Source: Loxodes magnus (taxonomy: Eukaryota > Ciliophora > Karyorelictea > Loxodida > Loxodidae). From it: DNA of 64,000 nt. The notes below the pieces were generated by a model. It saw only the letters and a list, made by a program, of their open reading frames with translations. It did not search any database and was not told where the DNA came from. How positions within the stretch are numbered: position 1 is the first letter of the stretch; every line of letters begins with the position of its first letter. Made by a program: the position numbers and the translations under genes. The DNA lies in the NCBI GenBank assembly GCA_946699065.1, contig CAMPDV010001288.1:1-64000 (forward strand), read 5' to 3'. Positions 31,070 through 41,372 of this stretch are shown here, one piece after another.

Positions 31070-32901
31070 TTTATGTATGCTTTATTTAATTATACTCTGA
31101 TGAGATATAACTCTTAACTAATTATTTATTCTTAGCTTTCTAATTACTTTATTATTTTTTATTTTAATTATCTTCTTGTTGATGAAATATCCTTTAATGA
31201 TCTTATTTTAATATTCTACTGATATTACTAGAGATAACAGTATTAATTTTTTCTTATTAAATTCTGCATCATATCTATGCTTTTATCGAATAAAGTAAAT
31301 ATTATTGATTTACTGAATTAGACTTTAAATCAAAAAGTTTTTTTTGTTCATTTCTGCTTAATAATCAAAGACGAATTACGTAGCTTGAATTTTAAAGATA
31401 AGCATGAACATTAAAATAAACTAATGTATTTTAATTTATTTTTAGGTTTTTCAGATTTTTTATTTTCGAAGATTACTCTTGTTTTATGAATAATCTTTGA
31501 GCTCCTATTTCCCTAAATTCTTTGGATGGCATGCCCTTGTTTCTAACTTTTATTCAAACTGATTTTTTGTTAGATCTTCTAACTAAGTAGGTTTATATAC
31601 TTTATTCTATAAGTTACTAAGATTTTAAACTTATTCTAATTTATTCCTTTCTTAAATCACGTTTTTTTTTAATTTAGTATTAACAGACTTTTTAAATTTG
31701 CTAGAGTCTTTGCTGCTTAATCCAGGAGTTCATATCTAGAAAAATATTTAAAATATATATAATTATCAAACTCTTAACTCGGCCTTGTTTTTTTTTCTGA
31801 AAAAATTTTCCAATTAATTTCATTTCCATAAAGTTAAAATAAATTTGGATTTTACAAATTTTCATAAAACGAGAACTGAAAGATTTGTAAATTTGCTACT
31901 GTTGATGTATACTGGTAAGAAAAATGGGTCTTTTGTCTTTAATTGATAAAGATTTGAATTTATATATTTATAATTTCTTTATCATACTGCTTAATAAATT
32001 AATTTGTTTTTTCATAATTTGTTATTTTCTTAATAAATCTGTTGCCTTTTAAAATTCTTAGAGTAGTTATCCATCTTCTAATTTAATCTATAAGAAAACG
32101 CATTAAATTGTAGTTAATAATTATCTATAGAGATTTAAAATCTCCAATATATATTTTAGATATTTTTAGGTCCAAACTATTTAGCTTTTGGCTTATAATA
32201 CAAGCTATGCATAATATACTTTCTATAACTTTTATTAATTCTTTATTTAATTTTGATTGTTCCATTTACTTCTACTAAAAAATGATTGCCTATATTTCTA
32301 ACTCCTTAAATAAATGAATTTATAAATCAGAATGATTTTAAGTGTTTTTACTACTATTACTAGATAAATTTGCATAGGAAATTATTATCTTATTAAGTTA
32401 AACAATTCCTTACTAAGATTTATCGATATATACTATGGATTCATTTTTGTTTAGGAGAAAAGACGCTACTTTCATAAGGAAAACTTTATATCTGATTAGT
32501 TAAAAGAAATTTAAATTAAATCTGTACAAAATGTACCTTTTAAAGCTTTTTCCATTAAGCTTAATTATATTTTGGTATGACAATACTTAAAAATTCCCTT
32601 TTAGCTTCTTTAAGATATTAATTAAAGCATAAATATCTATGAATATAACTATTTCCAATTAATAGCTTATTATTTTATATATCCTTTTATATAAACCTTT
32701 GCTATTCAAATTGAAATATTTATTAGAAATAGCCTTTTTAGCTTCAAATACTGCTAAGCATAAGTTTAAAAGTAATATAAAGAAGATTTACTTAAGGGAA
32801 ATAAGATTGGAATAGTGTACTTTCTTAAACTTTGTTTTTCTATCTTAACAAGTACTGATATTTTAGGCCAATAACTGTTCTTTTATCAAGTATAACTTCA
32901 T
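31060..32901 (-). CDS. Hypothetical protein, C-terminus meets satellite
   Basis: One frame stays protein-like for about 613 codons on the minus strand with TAR read as Gln. The ATG at 32,901 is chosen because a TGA lies a few codons upstream in frame. The N-terminus is polar, then one strongly hydrophobic segment (around residues 30-50, containing FFILLLNLCLAVFEA). The remainder is rich in Lys, Ile, Asn and Gln. Two in-frame TGA codons (31,657-31,659 and 31,330-31,332) would be Trp or possible stops. If both are Trp, the frame continues to the edge of the satellite and terminates at a TGA inside the last repeat monomer (31,060-31,062). I do not recognise the family. The true C-terminus may have been lost to the array. 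Confidence 0.5.
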
Positions 32902-33059
32902 AGAGCTAAATAGTGTTCAAACAAAAATACTTTTATTATTTGCATCATGCTAAAATCATAAGAGAAAATATTATAAAATTTTTTTTAAGAACTAGTGACT
33001 AAGTAAAAAGCCATAATGCCATTTTTATTATTATTGATATTATTATTATGAATAAAATT

Positions 33060-33791
33060 GTTTTACCTTCTTTTAGGTATTTCAACCTATTTCTAGCCTG
33101 CCTCTAGATTGCTCCGGAGGCTAAAATTAAATATTTGAACTCCATTCACTGTCCTGTTTTCTTGTTCTTGAAGTCTTCAGTTGCTCTTCCATTACTAATT
33201 GCATTTATTCTTGTATATATTCCCAAGAGCATTCATCCATAACTGTTCTCTACTCCTTCTTACTTTGAGTTGTTGCTACCTCTTCCTTTTTTCCTACTAT
33301 TATCTTTGCTTTTGCCAGTAACTCTGTTTGAAATTTAGGAATTTCTTACACTTCCTTCACAAGTGTTCTCTTGAGCCAAAGTAGTAGCAGGATTTCGTTT
33401 CTCGCTTGCATAAAGGCTTGTCAACTTTAATTTCTTCGATTTCCATCTTGTCTTATTTCTAATCCCTTGATTCAATTTACTTTTGCAATTTTTTCTGATT
33501 TTCTACTAACTGTGCTAAGTTACCATCGATTTCTCTGTATTTTTAATCTTGATTCTGGGCTTAGCTGTTCTAACTCTGAGATATGTTCCAGAAAGCGCTT
33601 AGATCTTTCTGAGACATGAGTCTTGATTTGATTTCCTCTTGCTTGTTCAGATTCTCCATTAGTTTGTAATTGTCCTTTTTCAACTTCCTGACCTCTTCCT
33701 GGAGGTTCAGCACCACTTTGATGAGCTATTTCATACTCATCTGGCTAGAAGGAATGGACTCCGAAACCTCCTAGTGAAGAGCAGACTTCAT
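33060..33791 (-). pseudogene. Zinc-knuckle (Gag-like) ORF with broken knuckle
   Basis: Starting at the ATG at 33,791, the minus strand encodes a coiled coil of about 60 residues (including LQEEVRKLKKDNYKLMENL), a conserved FWNISQ motif, a Gln-rich linker with MEIE, and a knuckle at about residues 135-148. The knuckle reads C-Y-Y-F-G-S-R-E-H-L-W-R-K-C, so the second Cys of the C-x2-C-x4-H-x4-C pattern is Phe and zinc binding should fail. The Trp in HLWRKC is TGA here but TGG in the intact relative at 46.8 kb. Sequence upstream of the ATG (33.8-34.0 kb) resembles the relative's N-terminus in another frame, so the copy is probably frameshifted. The end is not defined; about 33,060 is where similarity and protein character fade. 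Confidence 0.6.
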
Positions 33792-34120
33792 CTGCTTCCT
33801 TAACTCTCTTATGAGGTTGGAGTTATTGCATTTGTTGTCTTCTGAACTTGTTTCTATTCCTCTCCAGGTTATTAGGATTAAGAAAAAGGTTAGGGCTAAG
33901 GGAAAGAAGACTATTCAAGATCGGATCCAGTTTTCCTCTCCAACTTTTTGAAGGTGGTATAGAAACCTCTTTTGAATCCTTCCTTTTTATTTTGTTAATG
34001 CCATTTTATTTAGAGTACATTTTAATAGTAATATAAAAATGCTAGTACTTTAATTTATTCATTTCAAATTATTCAAACTTATACATAACATGTAATCAAT
34101 TTGTTTAGTTCAGCAACCCC

Positions 34121-34783
34121 TCAGCCTTAAAGGTGAATTAATAGCTACTTCTATATCTTATAATCAGTTAAAGTTCTTCCATCTTCTAACTTTCTTCCTG
34201 CAAAAATTAATCACTATTAATTTGGAGGAATTCCTTCTTTATCTACTATTTTAAATTTGAGGACTTATATAGTATCTGAAAGATCTATATAAACGGTAAT
34301 CGTTTTGCCAGTTAGATTTCTAATAAATGTTTACACTGTTTTTCCTTCCTAAAGAACTAGACGAAGAGTTGATTCTCTATATATAAAATAATCAGATAAA
34401 GTTCTTTAAACTCATAGCTATCTTCCTTCATAAACAAAAAATTAGTCATATATAGGATATCCTTCATTGGCTTAAACTTTTGCTTTGATGTTTTCTATGG
34501 TATCTGAAAATTATGCCTCTAAGGTAATAGTTTTATCATTCGGAGTCTTGACATATATTTACCCATTATAATTTAGAGCTAGAAGAAGAGTTTATTTACT
34601 CTATAAATTATAATCAGATAAAGTTTTCCTTCTTTAACTTTTTTCTTAGAAGCTTAGTCTCTATTAATCTGTCGGAGTACCTTCTTTATCTTGGATTAAT
34701 GTTTTTACTTTCGAAATACTATCAGAAGGAAATACAACTAACCTTAATTTTTTTCCTATAGATATCAGCACAATTATTTCATT
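34121..34783 (-). CDS. Three-repeat ubiquitin-like protein
   Basis: Three ubiquitin-like domains of 74, 73 and 73 residues lie head to tail in one frame of 220 codons ending at a TGA. Repeat 3 is closest to ubiquitin, with LTGKTITV, SDTI, DKEGIPPNQQ and LIFAG..LEDGRTLTDYKIQK. Repeats 1 and 2 are more diverged. The Gln-Gln pairs in repeats 1 and 3 are encoded TAA TAG, direct evidence for the reassigned code. Ubiquitin normally ends each repeat LRLRGG; here the repeats end NYNG, QEG and LQG, so the Gly-Gly needed for processing and conjugation is missing. Position 1 of repeat 1 is Asn instead of Met, so the real start is upstream, possibly in another frame. It may be a diverged fused ubiquitin-like protein or a decayed polyubiquitin gene; the intact 660-base frame favours some selection. 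Confidence 0.75.
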
Positions 34784-34789
34784 GATTCT

Positions 34790-35155
34790 TACTAGATCTA
34801 ACTAATAGCATTAATTTGCTCCTTGCTATGACGTTTCATAAGTTTAAAATGGTTTTTTAATAAATAGCACATATATAAGTTTTGTAAAATGAACAGTAAA
34901 AGTTAGCTTGTTTAGTTGGCAGCACTCACATAGGTGTGCATTTATAAAGAAATAAGAAAAAAAGTGTTTAAATAAAAATAATATAGTAATTTTATATAAG
35001 TTAGAATTAATTTTGATAAGTAGCTTTGAACAATAATATTTACAATGCATTTTTATTAGAATTATATCAGCATATTTACATATCTATTTAATTTACTTAT
35101 AAATGCTTAGATCTTGTAATATCACTTAAACACTTATTCCTTAAATAGCTTCTCT
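34790..35155. other. A+T-rich spacer without supported gene
   Basis: Between the ubiquitin-like gene and the decayed receptor tail I see no paralogue, motif or convincing frame. A minus-strand standard-code frame at 34,844-35,050 has low-complexity hydrophobic composition and no support. The promoter of the ubiquitin-like gene would lie here, but no element is recognisable. Confidence 0.5.
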
Positions 35156-35157
35156 TT

Positions 35158-37640
35158 ACTAAGACTAAAATTTAAGAATCCTTTCTTCAGTGGAATCTTA
35201 GACATCACGTTAAATAGGTTTTGGCATAAAGTATTATCACTTATGTTGGTATATTGTTTGGTTTTATTATTTTTATCATAGATTTAGTAAAGCTAATAAG
35301 GGAAAAGTAAAATAAAAATCTAGCTTAAAATTAAATTTATTAGTAAAGTACTAAAGCTTTTGAATCTAGTGAATGAAAACTGTAAGACTTAGAGAATAAT
35401 TCTAATTTAAATTGTCCAAGAATGTAGGAATTAGATCACTCTGATCGTATTCTTTAATTTAAAAAATAAGATTCTTTCCAAGAATCTAGTTCTAGATTCA
35501 GCCTAAGCGAGGAAAAATAGGAATAAGCACCACAAAGAGACATCGATAATACGAAGCTATCCAATTTAATTTATTTTAATGGAACATGCCATTTAATAAA
35601 ATAGTTTAACCAAATTAGAAGAAACGTATGGGAGTTCAAAAGATTAAACTTAGTTCCCTTTAGAAATCTAATAAGACAAGTAATCACTTGATAATCTAAC
35701 TCATAAAGTAATAAATAGAAATTAGAGAGCTAAAAGTAAACATTCTAAGAAGATTATATCAATAATAAAGCTAAGAAATATTAATCTGAAAAATAATTAT
35801 AGTCAAGCATAAAGTAAGAAAAAAAGAAAAATCCTTTTTTTTAATTGGCTAAAAGAAGCATAGTAAGTAAAGAATGAGTTATAAGAACACTAAGCTCTAT
35901 TATCTTTAAAAATTTTTCTTAATTCAGGATTAAGAAAATGCTAATTAATAAATCCCTAAATTCTCTTTTATTTAAATAGTGACATCTCAATATACTAAGG
36001 TATATACAAATAGATATCTAAATGATAATTGTATATAGAGGGTATTAATAGAATGATAACTAAAGAGAACCATTTAAAATTAATAATAATTGCTTACAAC
36101 TAAAATATTAATTGCCATAAATACTTATAAGATAAATAGAAATTGATATTAAAGGGTCTGCTTTTATAATTTCCCTTTCTAATATAACCTAATTATATCA
36201 AAGCCATTAAAAAAAATTAGAACATTTGTTTATTTAAACCTTACTAGTAATTGCTAAAGTAATATTAGAAAGACATCCTAAACTTGCTAAATATATTTTA
36301 ATGTAAAGGACTTTTAACTGGAAAGAATTAGATTTCTTTTATTTTCTTTAGAAGCTAAAAATTAAATAACTGTTTTATTAAATAATATTTTAAATAAGGT
36401 GAAAAGCTCTTTCCTTCGGATGCTACAAGGAGGCCCAGCAAGGCAACTAAAAAATGAGTGCAGACGGAGGATAAATCGGAAAAAGAGAAGCCAATAGAAA
36501 GAGAAAGAAGATTCGACAAGCTGGAGAACTCTGAATGCCAGGAGATAATCTTCTACATCATAGGTAGGGGAAAGATGTACCCGTAATCGCATATTACATT
36601 ATGCTTTCGAAGGAAAAATTATAGGAACGTACTGTAGGAAGAGAAAACAAGGATAAAGAGACCCATAAAATTTTATTTTTCGACATTAAATAAAATTAAT
36701 TTAAAGAGTTGTACGCATACGAGAGTGCTACTCACTCTATAATCCAATTTATTTATTTAAGAAAGCTTGGTGACTATATGTCTTTATATCAAAAGGTAAA
36801 TAACTAAAATCTAAATTAAATAATTAAAACATATGTTTTGAATTTATGGAAATTAGATGTTTATCTTAGCTTTATAATGAGATAATATGATTTAAATGTG
36901 AAAGCTTGCAAATATTTACTTTTAAATTGATCTAAGTATAAGAGAAATGATTCTTATGTTTAAAAGAAGTTGATAAAGTCAAAAAATTATAAATAAACTA
37001 ATTTAAATAGATACGAGGGCTCCTATTATAAAAGAGAGGAATCTTTTCAGTGAATTTTTAAATAAGAGCAACTACTTAGCTTAATACTTATAAGTCTAAG
37101 TTGAAAGCATAAAGTAAATAGTAAAATTTATCAAAAAAGCAACAAGACACCTATATAAAATTCTAGTTTCAATCTCATATGAAAAATGGAAATTAAAATA
37201 GGATAAAAAAAAGATGCAATTAAAAAAATTAAGTCTAAATGGATTTTAATTAGGATATGGAACGATTATATTAAAAATTAACTTTGAAAATCTTGTAGAA
37301 AGATAGAAAAATTAATTTAAATATGATTAAAAGTAAAGCAATTTAAAATTCATTAAAATGGATGGAACTAAAAGGATAAGGTGGTTGCTCAGCATATTAA
37401 ACAAAAGATTTATGCTGAATTTATTTCGCGGAATTTGATAATGCTTAAAATTTGAAAAGTAGAAGTAATCAAAAAATGCAAGGCAAGTTTTTATTCTGTA
37501 AAGGAAAAGATAAATGAAAGAGTATTTATATGATTTTTTAAAGTTATAGAGATTAATAAAGATAACACATACAACGTTAAAAATTATCTTTTTGTTTTTA
37601 TTCTTTTGTGATTTTAGAAATTAACGCATGCTAGCAAATT
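35158..37640 (+). pseudogene. Decayed copy of receptor tail and flank
   Basis: The stretch aligns by eye with 55,340-57,450, the last transmembrane segment, the cytoplasmic tail and about 1.3 kb downstream of the second Cys-rich gene. Shared blocks include AATCCTTTCTTCAGTGGAAT, the string around GATCACTCTGAT, CAAGATTCTTTCCAAGAA (with one difference) and the flank around GAAAGCTTG. Compared with the intact copy there are internal deletions (the FSIIVISS membrane segment is shortened) and shifts, so no long frame survives. It carries an insertion at about 36,383-36,757 that the other copy lacks. Confidence 0.75.
36383..36757 (+). mobile_element. Truncated LINE-like insertion with 3' hairpin tail
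   Basis: This segment is absent from the homologous position near 56,615, so it is a later insertion. From the ATG at 36,454 it has a protein-like frame of about 78 codons (containing GDNLLHHRQGKDVPVIAYY and GRENKDKETHKILFF). Its base composition is richer in G+C than the surroundings. It ends with a hairpin (GAGTTGTACGC...GCTACTCACTC) and an ATTTATTTATTTA tail. The same terminus is found at 39.3, 48.9 and 58.7 kb. Coding sequence followed by a 3' UTR and a simple repeat tail is what a 5'-truncated non-LTR retrotransposon would look like. No reverse transcriptase motif is visible in so short a piece, and the left boundary is approximate. Confidence 0.55.
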
Positions 37641-37779
37641 TAATTTTAAGAAGCAGACTATAATTAAGAAATTGATAATAAGAATATGAGAGAAAAGATG
37701 AATATTTGAAAAGAAATTAGAAGAATAAATATATAAATTTTATATAGAAGATAGATAAGAAGCAATATATAAAACTAAA

Positions 37780-39228
37780 TTGTTTTAAATTAACTTAATT
37801 TTTAATTCTACTATATTAACAGTGGGTCTATTTATGCAAATTTATCTTTAAATTTAAGCAAAACCTTGTTAAGGTTGACAAGCAAGAGTACTTTTCTATC
37901 TTCAATTTTTAGCAAAATAATAAATTCATTAAGGAAATAAATAAAACTTTAACTTGTATAGCAGACAATAAATAGTAAATTTATAAATAAAATAGCTATG
38001 CTTTATTGAAAATAAATGGTCGCATTTATAATTATCTTGTCTATTTTATTTCTAAGCATATTAATAAATTAAGTTTTAAGATTTTCATTCATTCATAATT
38101 TTCTAATATTAGATCAAGATACTTATATTATCAATTCTCCGAAACATTTTACTTGTTATTTAGTTCATATCTTAATCATTGTTTCTTTATTTAGTTAATT
38201 CAAACTTTTATGATAAGTGTTGCTTATTAAATTAACTAACAACTTATTTTTCTTGATAAATGTTTTAATCTTTTTAAATTTGAATGTATCTTCACTATTC
38301 AGCTTTATTATGCCATTATTTTTTCTTTTAAAATAGTGGAAAATATTTAATTTAAAATCTTCTGATTAAAGGGAATTTTGGAACAAACACATAAAAATAA
38401 ATTTTGGTGTTTAATGAATTAAAAATGAGAAGAAAACTTTATAAATCCTTTTTTTTACTTTGAAGGTTTTTTATTTCTATTCCCTTAATAAGTTTAAAAG
38501 TCTCAGTTCTAATTCGAAATAATTATTTATCAACCTTATGTTTGGTATGCTTTTATATTACTTAAATATAAAAATAGGAATTTTTTATAATTATCGAAAT
38601 TATAGACTTAGCATTTATCATTAATTATTCTATTTTCCTTTTATTTCTACTATTTTAGTGAAAAAAGGAACATCTAATATAATTTTTCACTAGAGATATA
38701 AGCTTCTCAAAAATAAGTTTTTATTCTTCTTTAGTTTGTAATATTTTTAGTTAGCTCAAGATGAAAGAAATAATAGATAAAAAAAAAAGAAAAAAGCAGA
38801 AATAAAAGTAAAACTCAAGTCAAATTCCGATTTAAAGCATAAATTCTTTGGAATGAACTTATCTTAAATTAGAAAATTGGAAAAAAATCAAAATGGAACA
38901 TTAACTAAATGAAAAGAATTAACTTATAGAGTAGAATATCTTTTACATTGAAAAATCAAGCTCTTATCATATATCATAATCTATATCTGCTTTAAGTAGA
39001 AAATAGTGTGAAAACAACTGCATCGCAAAATGTGAAATTTAAAGGTATTTGAATTGTTTTATGTAGTAAGACAGTAATAGATTAAAATTATAAAGGTAGA
39101 ACAGCGACCTAAGATTATAAGTACTGAAAATTAGCTTTCTTTAGGAAAATCTAAAAAGAATAATAAATAGGAGAATAAAATCTTTCTTCAAAATAATTTA
39201 TCCTCAAACAAATCACTTAACTTTCTGA
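37780..39228 (+). CDS. Multi-pass membrane protein, frame change inside
   Basis: Two consecutive protein-like frames. The first, in frame with an ATG at 38,016 and convincing back to about 37,800, has hydrophobic segments such as MVAFIIILSILFLSILI, LVHILIIVSLF and NNLFFLINVLIFLNL. It gives way near 38,400 to a second frame whose ATG is 38,425. The second encodes further membrane segments (including FYITQIQKQEFFIIIEIIDL and IFLLFLLFQW), then a Lys/Gln-rich cytoplasmic tail, ending at TGA 39,226-39,228. The second part alone is 267 residues. A single base lost near 38.40 kb would join the parts; two genes or an intron are alternatives. Family not recognised. Confidence 0.45.
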
Positions 39229-39289
39229 GAAAATTATGGTTATTAATAGAAAAATAGTAAAGGTTTGATTAAAATTAAGGAATAAATAA

Positions 39290-39745
39290 TAAATAATAAA
39301 TAAATTTGATTATAGAGCGCGTAGCACTCTCGTTGGTGCGCAGCTCTTTAAAAAATGTTTCATACTGACAAGAATGTTTGTTACTGATAAAATTATCAGA
39401 TACTGATAAACCTTGTTCAATACTGGTATAATTATTCAGTACTGATAAAAGTGTTCAATACTGATATAATTTTAGAATACTCGTAATCTTTAATACTTGC
39501 TGGAGGTCCAAGGACATGGCAATTGTGTCTCATTGCATCACCAAAGCAGAGGAACATGTGTCAATTATGGGTACTTATTCTCTGATGAATCGCAATATTA
39601 TTTCTTTTTCGTTCCAGAATTAAACATATAAGCCAAGCCAGTGTCGAAGGTCTAAGACTCTTATGTCTAAAGACTAGTCGATTTTATAACTTCTCTGATG
39701 ATTACCTTGTTGTTCAGATATCGAAATATATATATATATATAATA
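39290..39745 (-). mobile_element. SINE-like element with shared 3' hairpin
   Basis: On the minus strand this element ends in a hairpin (AGAGCTGCGCACC... GCTACGCGCTCT) followed by an A+T tail of TTTATTTATT type, the same terminus as at 36.7, 48.9 and 58.7 kb. Its body differs from the 48.5/58.9 kb pair. Next to the hairpin is a block of 19-bp repeats (39,363-39,495). Beyond that is about 230 bp of mixed-composition, probably non-coding sequence. It is bounded by an (AT)n run at 39,727-39,744. It seems a second short-element family using the same 3' end. Confidence 0.5.
39363..39495 (+). repeat. 19-bp tandem repeat, about seven units
   Basis: TACTGATA-like starts occur at 39,363, 39,382, 39,401, 39,421, 39,440, 39,459 and 39,478, a period of 19 bp (one step of 20). 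The consensus is close to TACTGATAAAATTRTTCAA, with substitutions in each unit. It lies directly inside the hairpin of the SINE-like element. Confidence 0.8.
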
Positions 39746-39789
39746 AAATAAAAATTGATATATTTAATAAACATATAAAACTCTTAACT

Positions 39790-40880
39790 AAAGCTATGCT
39801 TTTGATTTTAGATTATCATATCATATTTTAAAGAGCTTTATGGATTTTCCTGTTTTCTTAAATACTCTCTAATTTAAATATAACTTTTATTCCAAAAACT
39901 CAATTATTTACCATAATCTCTTTTTTATTTTAAACGGAATAATTACTCAATCTCATAAAAATAGCATGTCTATCCTATATTAATCTAATTGGGGGTTTAA
40001 ATAATAAATAATTTTCTCTTTGCAGCATTCTTTAAATTTTTTAATTTAGTTTCTCTTCTAATTAATTCAAAGCTTCAAATATTTTTCTTAATTTTAACAT
40101 TTTTAAGTTATATAAACTTTATGTTTATATACGCTTTTGAATTAAAGTTTTTTAGTAAAATAACAGAATTTAAAATTTCTAGCTGATTTCCTCGAAAAAG
40201 TTTAGATTGTTCAAACTAACTTTTACTTTTTTGAAATATATTTAGACATTCAATTGATTTCTAAGTATTAAGCGTATAATATATATTACGCTGATTGATG
40301 CTTTAATTTAATATTTTTACATTATAAAATAATTTGAAAATTTCTTCGATGCTAATATATTTGACGTAATGAGAATTAAGGGTATTACTACTATTTTAAA
40401 CTATAGATAGATTTTATATAGAAAATGTTTAGAGCTTTTAGTTTAAAATAATAGAAAATATTATTATCATTTCAAACTAATGAATCAAATAGAGCTAGCC
40501 TGCTCTACTGCTTAGCGAAATGTGAACATTTTCTTAATTTTATTTCTTTTATATGGTAAAGTGTATTTTTTCTATAGTCATATTTATTTATGAGAAAGTA
40601 AAGAGATAATTAAAAAAATAAATAAGGAAAGATAAAATTAAATTTTTTGTTATTAAATAATTTTATTCCAATTAAAAGAGAAATTCTAAACAATTTAGTT
40701 ATAGTTATTTACTTAAAGATAAGTTTCATAGATTATAATTTGCTTCTTTATTATATCTTCAATGAAATAATTAAATATTTGTATATAATATCACTTCTTT
40801 GGTTATTTAATTTATTGACTAAATAAGAATTTATAAATAATTCCCTTTCAGTACAACAGATTGCTTATATAGAAATTTGA
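39790..40880 (+). CDS. Multi-pass membrane protein (copy 1)
   Basis: A clean frame from about 39,790 runs to about 40,440 and contains many hydrophobic stretches (LWIFLFSQIL, LFTIISFLFQ, SLCSILQIFQFSF). It then passes to a second frame beginning near the ATG at 40,425 (FRAFSLKQQK...), which has three or four hydrophobic segments and stops at TGA 40,878-40,880 after 151 codons. The FRAFS-type junction resembles RAFSSVLENKF in the gene at 49.9-50.9 kb, which also lies just upstream of a tRNA-like sequence and a Cys-rich gene, so the two are probably paralogues. The frame change near 40.43 kb may be an error, an intron or decay. Confidence 0.45.
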
Positions 40881-40912
40881 AGTACCAAAATTTATATTTT
40901 TTATAAATATGC

Positions 40913-40975
40913 AAACCCAGGAGGATTTGAACACCCGAATTACAATCTGGAATCAGTTGCTATGCCAGTGTGTCT
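40913..40975 (-). tRNA. tRNA-like sequence, probably degenerate
   Basis: The minus strand has an acceptor-like pairing (AGACACA with TGGGTTT, six of seven pairs) and a TTCAAAT loop with B-box similarity to GGTTCAAATCC. The central hairpin CCAGA...TTCGG has a 7-base loop TTGTAAT; read that way the anticodon would be GTA. The whole is only 63 nt and I cannot form a proper D arm, so a tRNA pseudogene is more likely than a working gene. A similar sequence sits at the equivalent place near 51.9 kb. Confidence 0.35.
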
Positions 40976-41372
40976 TAAAAACTTTTAGATTATATAAATT
41001 TAATTTTTTAAATCAAATTTATAAATGCCAAATAGCTAATAATATTGGCTATTGTTATGTAAGACTTTCATCAAACAATTAAATTCTTCATAAAAAATCA
41101 CAAAAATTAATGGGAAATATTGCTTTAATATACCATAATCTTCCTTCATTTATGTAGCTTTTTATTTTTTCTTAAGATTGTAGCTAATTTAATGAAAACT
41201 TTTTAAATGCAATTATCTTTTACCACCAACGAATGAATAAAAAATAAAATTTAATTCAAAATATTAAAATAAATTTAGCTTTAGATATAAATTTCCCTTA
41301 TGAAATTCAGATTTAACAGTACTTACGTAAAGTTATTTTATTACTTTATTTTTATTTATTTCATGCTTTAAA

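Noticed and set aside
33880..33905. GGTTAGGG-like telomere string
   Set aside because: A single imperfect copy within the zinc-knuckle pseudogene region; not tandem.
39727..39744. (AT)n run as a promoter or origin
   Set aside because: A simple dinucleotide repeat at the edge of a SINE-like element; nothing more specific is visible.
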